From: Dromaius novaehollandiae
Taxonomy: Eukaryota; Chordata; Aves; Casuariiformes; Dromaiidae
Reading direction: 5' to 3'
Assembly (NCBI RefSeq): GCF_036370855.1
Contig: NC_088101.1
Location: forward strand, 41,400,544-41,464,543
Length of the DNA: 64,000 nt
Shown: piece after piece, positions 25,913-37,600 of the stretch
How positions within the stretch are numbered: position 1 is the first letter of the stretch
Layout of the letters: each line of letters starts with the position of its first letter
Translations under genes and position numbers: made by a program
The notes under the pieces: generated by a model
Databases searched by the model: none
What the model was told of the DNA's origin: nothing
The model's input: only the letters and a program-made list of their open reading frames with translations

Positions 25913-28900
25913 GATGACGTGCAAATGTTTTAGTTCTATCAGTGTATGACTTGGTGCAGAAAAATTTAGTAGTAATAAGGGAATAGGGACATGAGCTAAA
26001 GAACAGTTGATCGGAGGAGCAGCCCCCCCAACAAGCAGCTTAAGGAATAGTTTTAAGCACTGCTGTGACTTTTTCATTGATGCTTTTCACTGATGCAGAG
26101 CGAGTGTGGCTCTGTGGGTGCTGGGCATCTGGGCAAGGAAGATGCTGGAGGGTCTGAGTCCCTGCTGAGAGCTTTCTCCCATCAATGCCCAAGGAAACAG
26201 CACAGAGGTTAACAGAGGTTAAAAAAGAAGGCAAAGTGATGTTGGGCACTTCTGCCTTTAACAAGGAAAAAGAGGTGCACAAAGTGGGTGCTAACTCTTT
26301 TTGAGGATGGCCAAAGGAATCACTGTTTTGTTTCATGAGTCTAAGAGACACCTTACATCTGTTGTGTCTTTCTGCTCTCTTTCCTGCTCCTAAGGCCAAA
26401 CATTCCTCCATTGATGCAAGTGAACTAGATGTTAATTTCAAATAACGTCATGTATGTGCTTTATTTCATTAATCTGTTGTTAATAATACCTACCTAAGTT
26501 CGTCAAACACACACAGTTAGAATATGCAATATAAAATTCCTTCCTCTTCTAGCTTTCTTGGCAGGACAGTCACATGTGGTTGATTGCTGAAAATCTCTGA
26601 AAACTAATGTTTGACATTCGCAGCTGATTATTTGAAGGCAGAGACCCTTTGAACAACCTGGCACTTATAAATCCATCCAGGAAGACTAAAAAAGGTAGTC
26701 AAGCTTTATCCTTGATGTAACTCTGCAGGACTTGTCCTGCTTTAATCAACATTGTGTAGCATTTTGTTGTTAATGGAATCTGTGTTGATAGGCGACTGCC
26801 TCTTGTTTTCTTTACAGGGGGCCTTAGAGCTTGTCTTGCAATCATGTAAATGACTGCCCAATTTGTGGAGGATTTTATCCTCGTTGTTCTATCCAGGGAA
26901 TGATGTCAGAATTATGCCATTGAATTCTGAAACACATTTGCCTGCTTTAAACTGTGGGGAGTGTGACAAAAACTTACATGAGGATCGATTCACCGAGCCT
27001 AACTCCAGTGTTGAATGCAGGCTCAGTAGTAGGTTCTACGTTTAGCTGGTATCTTTCCAGTTTGGTACTGTGAAGGACATAGAGGTTAAAAAAGAAGGCA
27101 AATAGCTAAGGGTGTCCTTAGCACAGGAGTTGCTTGGATACTCAGCCCTTCTGATTTCCTTGTGAACCATTAGAAATGTCACAAGAAACATTCTTGTAGC
27201 TCTGTTCTTCTGTTGAAAACTGCAGTTTTCTTTTCTCTGCCTTTTCACCAAATTTTTTCCCCATTTGACATTTGATCTTTGGGGTTGAATAAAGTGTTTA
27301 ACTTGCTTACAATGTTCCAGATTTCCAGATATAATCTTATGCCTTAAGTTTCTTATCAGCTCATTGCACTGAAAAGTTGTTGTGGTATCTCCAGAAACTG
27401 GGCACACTCAACTGGAGAGAATTGGGTCATGTAGCAGCAATAAAGAAGGACTAAATTGTCTCAGAATTTAGCTCTGAACCTCATAATCTAATATCTGCTA
27501 GTGTCCCCAGGCTTCAGCAGAGCATTGCTTATCTGGATGAATATTTGCTGGACTGGACTCAAAGATGTTGTCAGAACAGGTGGGTGGCAGGAAGCTGGAC
27601 TTTTCAGCCTGGTGTAAAACATTGCTGCCCAGGTGTGTGACTTGCTGCCCTTTGCCAAGGGAGGGCAGGGAGGCTCCGTGAGAGTCGTGCCCGTCACTGC
27701 GGGAGTGCTCTGCCCACTGGTGACTATTTTGGCGATTCGTTTTATGTTAAGGCAATTAAGCTTTCCCTTGTGAGCAGTATGAATGAGGGAGCAGGAGGAA
27801 ATAGGTGAAGTAAGGGGGGTAGCTAGGTGATGGCTTTCTGACTGTTTGATGTCCCAAAATACTTTGGCACTCTGCAGGACCTGCTTTGAATTGAGAGCAG
27901 TTTTCTAAGGCTGCAGGAGCTGGGGTCCAGTCTTGTGAAGCACTGCACACAGTGGAGTCCTAGTCTTAAATGGGATACTGCAAAACAAAAGGATGACTAG
28001 CAACTTGCTTCTCAGGGAAAATGAATTTAATTCTCTGAAATATGGTGATACACTGCATGACATGACTTTGTTTCCCTCAGTTTTTTTTTTCTTTCTTTTT
28101 TTTTTTTAAGAGTTATGTAGTTCTCTAACTGACTGTTTTGCCTTTTTTAGCTACTTGTTAGTGTTTGCTGGACTTTGTTGTTTAAACAGTAAACAATGCT
28201 TCTTACAACTTAGTCTTAAAACAGACATTTTATGAAGTTTCTCTAGTTAGGTAGTTTCTCCTTCTGTCTGGTTTGTTTCACAGGGGACATTGTTTGCCAT
28301 TTTTATTCACGCGGTTCTCAGAAATTTGAACTAAAATAACCCAACAAAATTCCGTTTATTCAGCCTACAGGAAAGGATCAAGGTGTGATGTAACCCTTCC
28401 AGATTAAAGCATTCCCAATCTATAAGTGAACTGTAGGTTTACATGGGTGTGGCTTGAAGTGACTGGGTGTTTTTAGGTTGGAAAATTTCCACCGAGTTCA
28501 CTGAACTCTGGATCAGCTCTCTAATGAATTACAACTGGCCCTGTGGGGCTGTGGCCAGAAATGGTAAGGTTTATTTCAGGGCCATATGGTTGCCAATGTA
28601 GCAGGCTGCATGACCAATAGGAAAATCTTCCTGGGCTCAGAGCTAGTCCTATTAGCCTGGAGTAGTAGCAGGCTTTTCAAAGCTGTTTCCTTTGGCAGCT
28701 ACACCACACAAAGACTTCCACAGTGGTTATGTTGATTATCCCAGGGAAAGAAATTAAATTACTTAACTGGTACTCCCAATAACCTTAGCTATGGAAACTG
28801 CACTAAGAAATAAGTTACTTTATTGGGAGGCATATGGGTTGAGTTGAACAGCAGCAGAAGCAAGTTTTGTTTTTTAATTAATATTTTTTTACAAGTCCTA

Positions 28901-31559
28901 TGGCTTATGGGCAGCACTGAGAAGCCTGCACTTTTCTTAGCTTGTGTACAAAAATCTTTCTTTTTGTAACTGTTCCTTTTCATTATCTACAGTTGATTCA
29001 CAGCTTAAAACGAAGCCTTTAAGTATCCGATGGATACATCAGCAATGGTCAAATATATAATCAACAACCTTGCCTTAAATGCCTGTTTGCAAGTCTTCAC
29101 TAGATGGAAGTAGATAAGGGAACCTAATGACGTGCTTACACTGAGACCTGTAATGGACACAACATATGTTAATCTAGCAGATCATGACTTTAACCTCAAA
29201 CAATCATCTAGGTTGAAAGTGGATTTGTAAGTATAGTGGTAATTCTCAGGATTCCTGCTTACTTTGTGACAATGTAGGCTTCACACCTCTTTTTACCAAA
29301 GACCCTGAACTGTACTGGAAGTACATAGCTCAGGGTCAGGGTCAGGCAAACCCCAGCATTAGCTCAGCAAAACTAATGTATGCAGTTAACCAGGCTCAAT
29401 GTAGCTGAATGACATGCTTTTCTAGAGGCAGAAGGTCTGTAGTCTGGAAAAGAGCAGGTGGACTTGTAGACCTCTCTCCACCCTCTACAGTTTGTAAAAC
29501 CAATCCTGATCTCAGACATGGTTTTAAAAGACCCTGTGAGTGCCCCTCTTCTTGGGCATGAAATGGGTAGGGTGCCCCTGTCCGTGCACTGGTTGTGTGT
29601 GTAGTGGAAAGGGACAGACAGGAGTTTTTCTCTTCAGAAGACGTTACCCTTCATCTTGTGATGACTTTGGTTCTCGTGAAGAGTCACCTGAGCTGAACTT
29701 CACTTGGCAGATAAAGGAACTTACAGAGCAAGAGGGGTAGCAGGACCAAGACCGCCATAAGCAGCAACAACAAGATGTGATGCTAGCCTGGGATCTACAG
29801 CAATATCCTGTTCGTACATAGCTTATCATTTATAACCAGTCATGTTTCAGCACTGCAGTAATTAATTACTGCAATATGAACTTGAAAATACTTCCCGTAT
29901 CCTGAATTTAATAAGCACATCAACTGTCAACCTGAGAATGTGTTTAACTCAGGATACAGTTACAGTAACTGGATAGACTAATGTTTATAATGTAAGAAGG
30001 GATATATTTCTAAAACACTGAGTGCTCTGACAGGCGGTATGAATGCACCATTAGAGTTTATCTTGGTCTGAGATTTTAGAAGCACACAATGATCCCTGGA
30101 CTGCCAAAATGGACTTGGTTGCTCTGAGCAACCCCAGAGCAGTGCTAAAGTGCTCCAAGTCACCGTAAGAGACCACGAGGTTGTAGGATCCCACCACTGG
30201 GCATTGCTCAGGTGAGAAGGACTGCTTTCCTGAAGTTTTAGCAGCACCAGAGCTGCATACAGTGCAAAATGTTGTGTTAGGGCTAGAGGGTAGATACAGC
30301 AAACTACCTTCAGACCTGAGTGCTTGTATAGGGAACTTATTTTCCTCCTGTATAGTTTTGGCTCAAGGAGTGGGTAAGGATTAGGAAGATTCTTATTTTA
30401 CCTTCATCAACACAGCAGAACTGTTGCTTGTATAAGCTGGCTTGTATAAGCTCTTCAGTAGATCCCTCGATAGGCTTATTTTGATGGAAAATGGGGATAG
30501 ATATATGTTTTTAGTTTACCTCACCAATTCATCTAAACATTGTGCTGCAAAGACAGTGTTTCTCAGTTCAGACTAAGTAACATTCGGTCTGTGAGTAATT
30601 CCTCTGAAATATTTCCAAAGCATTATTAATGAGAGGAAAATAACCCAGCCTGGGTTGTGTTCAGCAATTCTGTAACAGGGTGCTGAGAAATTAACTCCGT
30701 GCATGAGAAGCCTCCTGTACCGGGAGAAGCCTGTGGTAAGTGGGACATCTGCTGGTGAGACACTGCAATGAATTAATCTACTACACCAAAGTCTGATCCA
30801 AATCCTTCTCCTGTACAGGCTGTTCTGCATTCGTTTTGCTTTGCCAGATAAGCAAGTGCCAGCCCTGTTCGCTGATCTCTTTGGCCAAAAGTGTGTAGCT
30901 TCTCCTGCATAAATCCTTATTTTCTGGCACTTTTTTTAGAGCTGTCAGCTACTTACATTGCAACACTAGTCTTTGAAATACAGCTAGAAGAAAGGAGGAA
31001 ATGAGCTAGTGAAACTTCTCAAATGATGTGATGCAAGCCGTTTTATTATTTACAACCTCCCCCCCACACACACACATATTCTGTTATGGCAGAGTCTCTC
31101 TATCTGTTAGATCAGGAACCTGTCTTGCTTGTACCAGGAGTTACTTTCCCAAAGATGTGAAAATGAATTGGGATTAATGTTTTAAATTCAAATTATTAGC
31201 ACAGGGAAAACTTGCTGAACTCTGTACTTTGACCATGGAGCTGCATTTGCAAAAAGAAAAAGCAGACAAATAAGCAGCAAAGTAGTGCTAAATTAAGAGA
31301 CAATCTGTCAAACAGTTAAACTACCTTGCTGCTGCTGTCTGTATAGGTATGTCATTTTTACCCATCCAGTAAAGCCAAATATTTTCTTAAACCTTCCTTA
31401 ACATTCTGTCGCCTTAATAGAACCACAATCGTACATCAAAAAGTACAAAAGCATCCTTACTTCTGCTCTGCTGTGCAGCACATTTGCCATATTTAGCTGT
31501 GCTGAAGAATCAGTTGCTTTATGTAATCTCATCACAAGCCTTTACTGAGGAAAACCAAG

Positions 31560-31640
31560 ACCCAGTCTGTCGCTTGACCTTGGGCAAAACCACTGGCCTT
31601 TGTACTTTCTTCAGAGTGCCTTCTGTGTTAGAGGGATCCA
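31560..31640 (+). repeat. MIR-core-like fragment (candidate)
   Basis: Contains CTGTCGCTTGACCTTGGGCA followed by AAACCACTGGCC. It resembles the conserved MIR core (CTGTGTGACCTTGGGCAAGT, then CACTT). A short, diverged remnant. Confidence 0.4.
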
Positions 31641-33072
31641 TAAGCAAGCAGTTATTTCAGCTGTCCCCCTCCCAAGTCCGTGGAGTTCAGCAAATGTAAT
31701 TTCAGTCCTGTACTTGCATCGTTGCTTAGTTTAGCCTTGCCTTTTTGAGAACTGGCCTTTTGTGCTGATTTTTTGGTGTGTTCTGTGCTTCATTTGCTCT
31801 GCACTTTCTGCCTAGCAGAAACAATACCAGTTTTCCCTTGTTTAGTCCTTACAATACTATCTTCGTTTTATTTAGTCCTTATTAGCAGAAGCAAACAAAC
31901 AACGCCCGCGAAAACATTGTGACAGCTATATAACGCTTTGATCTCTGCAATGCAAAGTGTATTAGATCACTGTGTTTAATCTTTCCCCTACTTTTCTTTT
32001 TATCCAGAAACCCGACATTAACCCAATTTCTACTTCCAAAACCAGACATTCTTCTGGTTCAGGAATCCTACAGCTACAAACTGTCTGAGGCTGGGAGAGC
32101 AGGAGCTCTCAGAGCAATAGCCCAGTATGCCTCCTCGCTTCTTTGCCTTCTTCCTTGCGACTCTGTGCCGGCCAATATACGATCTCAGAAAGCAGGCTTA
32201 GATAGACCTTTTGTATGGTCACTGTTATAATTGTGCATGGGCTTGATAACAGTGAGGGGAAAAAATCCCAGCAGGAATAACCAACAAGAAAAACACAGAA
32301 AAGTCTCTATGCTAACCTTAAAGTCTCTCTGACTTGCAGTTACTGAGGAGTAAGACGAAGGCATCTCTTTCTAGGAAGCAGAAACCTTCCCTGGGTTTCC
32401 TGAATTGCTTCTCCTAGCGCGTACATTGAAGGGAAGCTGTTGCCAAATGATGGCATTTTCATTACTTTGTAAATAACCTTAGGGACTCAGCTGCTTATGT
32501 AAGTACACTTACTACCTTCTTTATGGAAAGCAATTTATTATTAGAGGCCAAGGCTGAGTGGACAGTATGGAAGAGTAGTGTGAATTACAGCGCACGGCTG
32601 TAGCTGGCTGCGCGCCGAGAGTTTGGGGCACTGCACCGGTATTTTTGAAGAGTGCGGAGGCCTGCTGCCAGGCAGTCCGAGGGTCGCAGAGCCCAGGCAC
32701 TGACTGGGGAGCAGTGATGCAGAAGGTAAAATGATATAGCCTTTGTCAGCACATCTGTAACTCCCTAATGTTGTGATTATCATAGTTAGTTACGTCTATA
32801 GGGTCCTATTCTGAAGTCTAGAGAATAGTCTGTAAGTTTTCAAATAAAGTTATCTATTACTATTACTTATGGCTATTTTTGAATAATAATCAGTGCTTCC
32901 AATCAGGATGATCCTTTAGCACATAGTCTTAAATTTAATCTTGGGTGCATGCTGTATAAGAATGTCTTGTCTGCCTCTCCTAAAGGGTTTCCATAAGAGC
33001 TCTGTTTGGCACCTCCAAATGCACCGAAACCTGGATAGATAGACTCTGGCAAAAGACTCTGAAAAGTATGGA

Positions 33073-33078
33073 TTTATT
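33073..33078 (-). promoter_or_regulatory. ASIC5: possible polyadenylation signal of ASIC5
   Basis: TTTATT on the plus strand reads AATAAA on the minus strand, about 1.4 kb after the ASIC5 stop. Other AATAAA-like sites occur further down (for example near 32533), so the true 3' end is uncertain. Confidence 0.25.
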
Positions 33079-33884
33079 CAGAACTGTTTTCAGAAGTTTA
33101 TGCTAGACAATGATGTGTGTTAAAGATACTGTATAAAGTGAAATTATCCTATCCTATTAACTTTCACAATTTTTAATGGTTGTGATGCTTACTAAGATGT
33201 TTTACTTATTAGAAAATCTCTAATACACAATACACATAAAACTTCTTGTTTTATGGGCTTTAGTGTGTGCAGGGTGAGGGGGTATCTATTTACGCTACAT
33301 TATTACACATCTTTGGAAGCTTATTTAGTCACCAAAGTCTTCTCTAAAATCGTAAGGATCTGAACCACTACTGCTCTATAAGCTTACACAGATGTGAGCT
33401 CTGTAAGCTCACACAGCAGCTTTTCTGAACAGTTTTAAAAGAATAACCTTTCAGGAAGCCTGATTTAGCACTAAAGCAAGGAAACTCTTATTCTTCCTGA
33501 TTATTAGTAAGACTTGGATAAAGCCTTTAATCTTTATCATCCTCTTTTACAACCTTAAACTTTGAAATTATGTTGCTCAATCCCACTGAGCCATCTTGAA
33601 GTTTTACTGCTTCCAGCAATGAAAAACTTAGTCAACAGAATCTTTATAAAATGTGAGGTCGGTAGCTTCATTGCCTTAATGAAATAACCTTTTCAGCAAT
33701 CCGGCTATAACTCTGCAACAGATTTATACAATTTTTGATGCTTTTGAAAAATAGTAGAAGGGAAGCAGGTCTGTTTGCTCTTGCTGGAGTCCAACAGTAT
33801 GAATTTGGGCTATGTTTGCCCTCTTGCCATCCACCCAGATATGCTAGGTTTTGTATTTATAGTAGTAGACAGACTCATGAAGAG

Positions 33885-33918
33885 TTTTTTCTTTTCTTTT
33901 CTTTTCTTTCTTTTTTTT
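33885..33918. repeat. CTTTT-type microsatellite
   Basis: Imperfect tandem CTTTT units ending in an eight-T run. Confidence 0.85.
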
Positions 33919-34494
33919 GTTGGATGTATTTCAGACAAACAGACAATATACTCTAGAAGTTATTGTTTCTAGGCACACTTCTAACTCTGATAGGCAAAGC
34001 CACAATATCCTTCACTGGAACATTTTCAAATGGTACACCAGTAGCAAAAACTTTGTGGTTCATATAGTATCTGCTTTTTTCAATGTAGCTATTCTGCACC
34101 TTTACTGGAGGTTAAGGAACTTGTCATGTATGTTAATCTGGCAGGAGAAGTATTTCTCCTCACTCAAAATACAGAAGTTTTAAACTGGGTCAGAGATGCA
34201 ACATTGCATTGTCTGTCAGTATCACTTGCTATGCTATTTAAAAAACATCAGTAATTCTTTTAAAACAAAATTTTAGGTAAAGATTACTTTTTTTTACAAG
34301 AGAGAGAAGGTGAGACTTCCCCAAGTTCGTTCTTTAAGCTTATTTAACAGAGATAAATAGTGCAAGGCAATAAGAGAAGCAGGAAGGGTAAGGGGTGCAG
34401 GGAAGGGGACTGTGGAAGGTGTTACTGTCTCTTTTGTATCTAAAAAAAGGAAAGGCGGTTGCAGAAACAATCAGTTTTGTGCTTCTACAAGCCA

Positions 34495-34694
34495 CTAACA
34501 TTCTTGTATTCCCTTCTTTTCTTCCTTTTGTGTTGGCTGGTTCTGGGATGGAATATTCCACTGAGGCATTTCAGGCGCTTTCAGTAGAAGAAAGATGCAC
34601 ATCCAGCAGAAGTTAGTAAAAATGTACTCAAGGAGTTCTATGATTGTAATCATACTGGCACCACAAAACAATCCAAGCTGGCCACCTACATCAG
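34495..34694 (-). CDS. ASIC5: ASIC5 exon 10, residues 440-505 (TM2, C-terminus) and stop
   Basis: 200 bases from acceptor TTAAAG; CT completes Ala440. Encodes DVGGQLGLFCGAS with the GAS selectivity filter, TM2 (MITIIELLEYIFTNFCWMCI), then FFLLKAPEMPQW and a lysine-rich tail ending in GIQEC before TAG at 34497-34495. Confidence 0.95.
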
Positions 34695-37600
34695 CTTTAA
34701 CAGAAGGAAATAAACAAACGTCATCCTAAGCATTTGGTTTAGTCTAGCAAGCAAACAAAACTCTGCTGGGTTCAAGAGCTAAATAAATTCAATATACATA
34801 ATTCATCACTTTAAGAAAAAGAAAACAGAATTAATATTCTTAAGAATGTTTATGGGAGAAGATTAACATATTTATTAAAATTCTAAAAAAAGCAAGTACA
34901 ACACAACAAATCTTACTGTGGAGCGTGTACATAAAATATTTCCTACTTCTGTCTTTTTAACCTTTCTCTTGCTTCTCTTCCCCTCTTTCTCCCTTTCCGC
35001 TCCAAATCCCTGAAACTGTTATAGTTCTATAGGTTGTATAGCCACAAATGAGTGCAAAACTTAATCCTTAGTCTTGGCTATTGTTCATATTGCAAGTCAT
35101 TTAATGGAATAGCAGGAGGCTGTTTCAAAAATGAGCATGAGGCAAGTATGTGATTATTGCCCTCATAATATAAAAGGCATTGCCTTTTGCTTAGAAACCC
35201 AGATAGGCCATGACTTGGGGAGGGAGCGAATAAAAAACCAAGTTTTTTTTAGTGTAATTATTAATCAACAATAAATAAATATTAAATAACACTCACTTAC
35301 CAAGCAAATCGGCTACAGTCAAGGCCTTCTGCTGTTGTGTCATTTTGTAGTTCAGATCATGATATTTAATGTCAATATGCACAAGGTTCTGCCTAATGAC
35401 AAATACACACAGGATCACTTGAGACAGTCAGGTTCGCTGTCCATATTTATCATCTTTTATTAGCATGAAGTGTGATGGTGTCTTTTAAAGAACAATGAGA
35501 TTAAAGTTACAAAAATCAGTTAGATGACTGAAGGAAACGTCCTAATAACTTATAAAAGGAGCTTATTGGAGGAGAAGAACTTCAGCTTGTGTTAAAGAGC
35601 ATCTCAGTCTAGTTTACCTTGTGAGGCAAACTCCAGCTTTTTCAGGGTCCTAGAGATAAGCTAGAGTGAAAGTGTCAGGTGTCCTGAACTACAGCAGTTA
35701 CAGTGCTGGGAAGTATCTTTGGTCCAGAGTCTGCCACTTTTGTTTATGTGCAACTGCATATTTAATCCTGCTGACTTCAATGGGAGTTTTTATGCAGAAG
35801 AGCATTTGTCTTGTGCTGAGGCGTTTAGCTTTACCTCCTGCCAATAGCCTTTCTTACCTAATTTTATTCTTGCATGCTGCAAAGTGGAAGAGAATGCAAA
35901 TCTCTGTTGGAGCAAGACCTGTGGAATTATTCAGATGAATAGAGAGTTCATCTTTATGAACCTGCATAACCACTGAATAGAAAATAAACATAACTGTTGT
36001 GGAATAAAACAGCCACAGAAACTGCTTTCACAAAAGTGAAGGGTAAAAGAAGTGATTATTTTCCAGTAGTGCTAATAGATACAGATTTTGGTTGGAAAAA
36101 GATAATGAGCTTTTTAACAATATTTGCTGAAAATGAAGTTTTTGCCATACAAATTGATCCTTTCCTCTCTGTAGGTGAAAACCCTAAAATTCATGTAAAA
36201 TGTGATAATAAAAATAATTGTATTTTAATAGATTCTATTAATAAAGCTTCCTACTATTATAATGAGTTGCTAATGGTGTGATCCAATAAGGTGGTAAATA
36301 GTTAACTTTTCCCTTTTTACATTTTCAGAAATCAGTAGGTCTCCATGTTTTATGGTTCAGAATATGTACTCATTAATATGTTGGCATGATTCCTATTGGG
36401 TAAAACTCAGTAACAGAAGAATGTTCTGTATTTTTGCTTGCTTAATTAGATAACTGCTGGGTTGCACACAATGTTTACAGACAGTAAACTAATCAATAAA
36501 GGTAAAATGTTCTCAAAGGCTTAATATTTTTTCATATAATAATGGGTTTAATTTTGATAATCTTGATATATTCCCTTATTTGGGTTGTTCATTGACTTCA
36601 GTTGCGAAAGGGTTAAGATCTCAGTCTTGTCTATTGAATGGACTGCGAATATCTGATAACCCTACTCTTTCTTTATTCTTAATTGCAGAAGTGTTCCAAA
36701 AGTTGATGTTTTAAGAGATCAGTGACAAGAAAGCTAATGGAGAACATTATTTTTTTAACTGGGGTATGTATTTTATGGCATTGACAAGTCTTAAATTTAT
36801 CTAACTATATTTTAGATATATAATAATATATAAAAATCCTAACCAGTTTTGTCTAAGAGATTATTTCATCTCACAGACATCATATCAATACTATACAAGT
36901 GCCTCTTTTTGTAGGTCACATTTACATCATATATTCCATTGGCACATTTAAAAGTAATGGATCATATTCTTTAATAGGCATAGCATTAAGTGAGATTACC
37001 TGATGTATTCTGGGCTTCTCTTCAGCTTTGCAGAAATAAATTTTATAGCTTTTTCTCCTGCAAAACTTGAATAGGTGACAGTGGTAGGATAATCTGTTTC
37101 TTCGCATGGGACAGGACAAGTGGAATTGTGGGTTCCTGCTGTGCATAATCCTTCTAGCTCTATTTCATCTGAAATTTCAGGAGAAAGAATTTATGTAATA
37201 TTTCTGAAAGCACAGTTTTAAGACATTTTTTGAAACTTATAAAATGATTTTTAAGGGACTTTAATAAATACATGGGGCAAGTTGTCCTTGGAAATGTGAA
37301 TAAATAAGTATTTGTAACTGGCATTTGGGAAACGGATACAGAATAATGAGGCTTAGGATCTTTGGTCGTTTTTTCCAAAGAAATTCGGCACCTGCAGCTC
37401 TCCTTGGCTTCATTAGAGTTTTACATGTGTATTATTTCTCACCTACAGTTAAACAGTAGGGTAAGAGAAGACTTGCCATGTTTTGTGCCAGTCTTTCAAT
37501 TACATATATAACTCCCTTAGTCTTCATGACTTGACATTTACCCAGTTCCTTTCTGTGCACAGCAATGGCTTCCAGAACAAGGGTAATGCTTTACATGTTG

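Larger units (their letters stand above)
13926..34494. other. intergenic region between GUCY1B1 and ASIC5
   Basis: About 20.5 kb between two convergent genes. Open frames here are 60-133 codons, without recognisable domains or splice-consistent partners, at about the number expected by chance. Contents seen: SINE-like remnants (16505-16745, 31560-31640), poly(T) tracts (16319, 25899), a CTTTT-rich tract (33885), a GC/CpG-rich patch (21840-22140) and small duplications. The low-coordinate end of the ASIC5 3' UTR lies somewhere below 34494. Confidence 0.65.

Noticed and set aside
26040-26441. 133-codon minus-strand frame in the intergenic gap
   Set aside because: Composition is repetitive Ser/Leu/Thr with no domain recognised; several comparable frames occur by chance.
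35997-36281. 94-codon plus-strand open frame
   Set aside because: Lies within an ASIC5 intron on the opposite strand, is AT-rich and lysine/asparagine-heavy as expected of chance, with no recognised domain.
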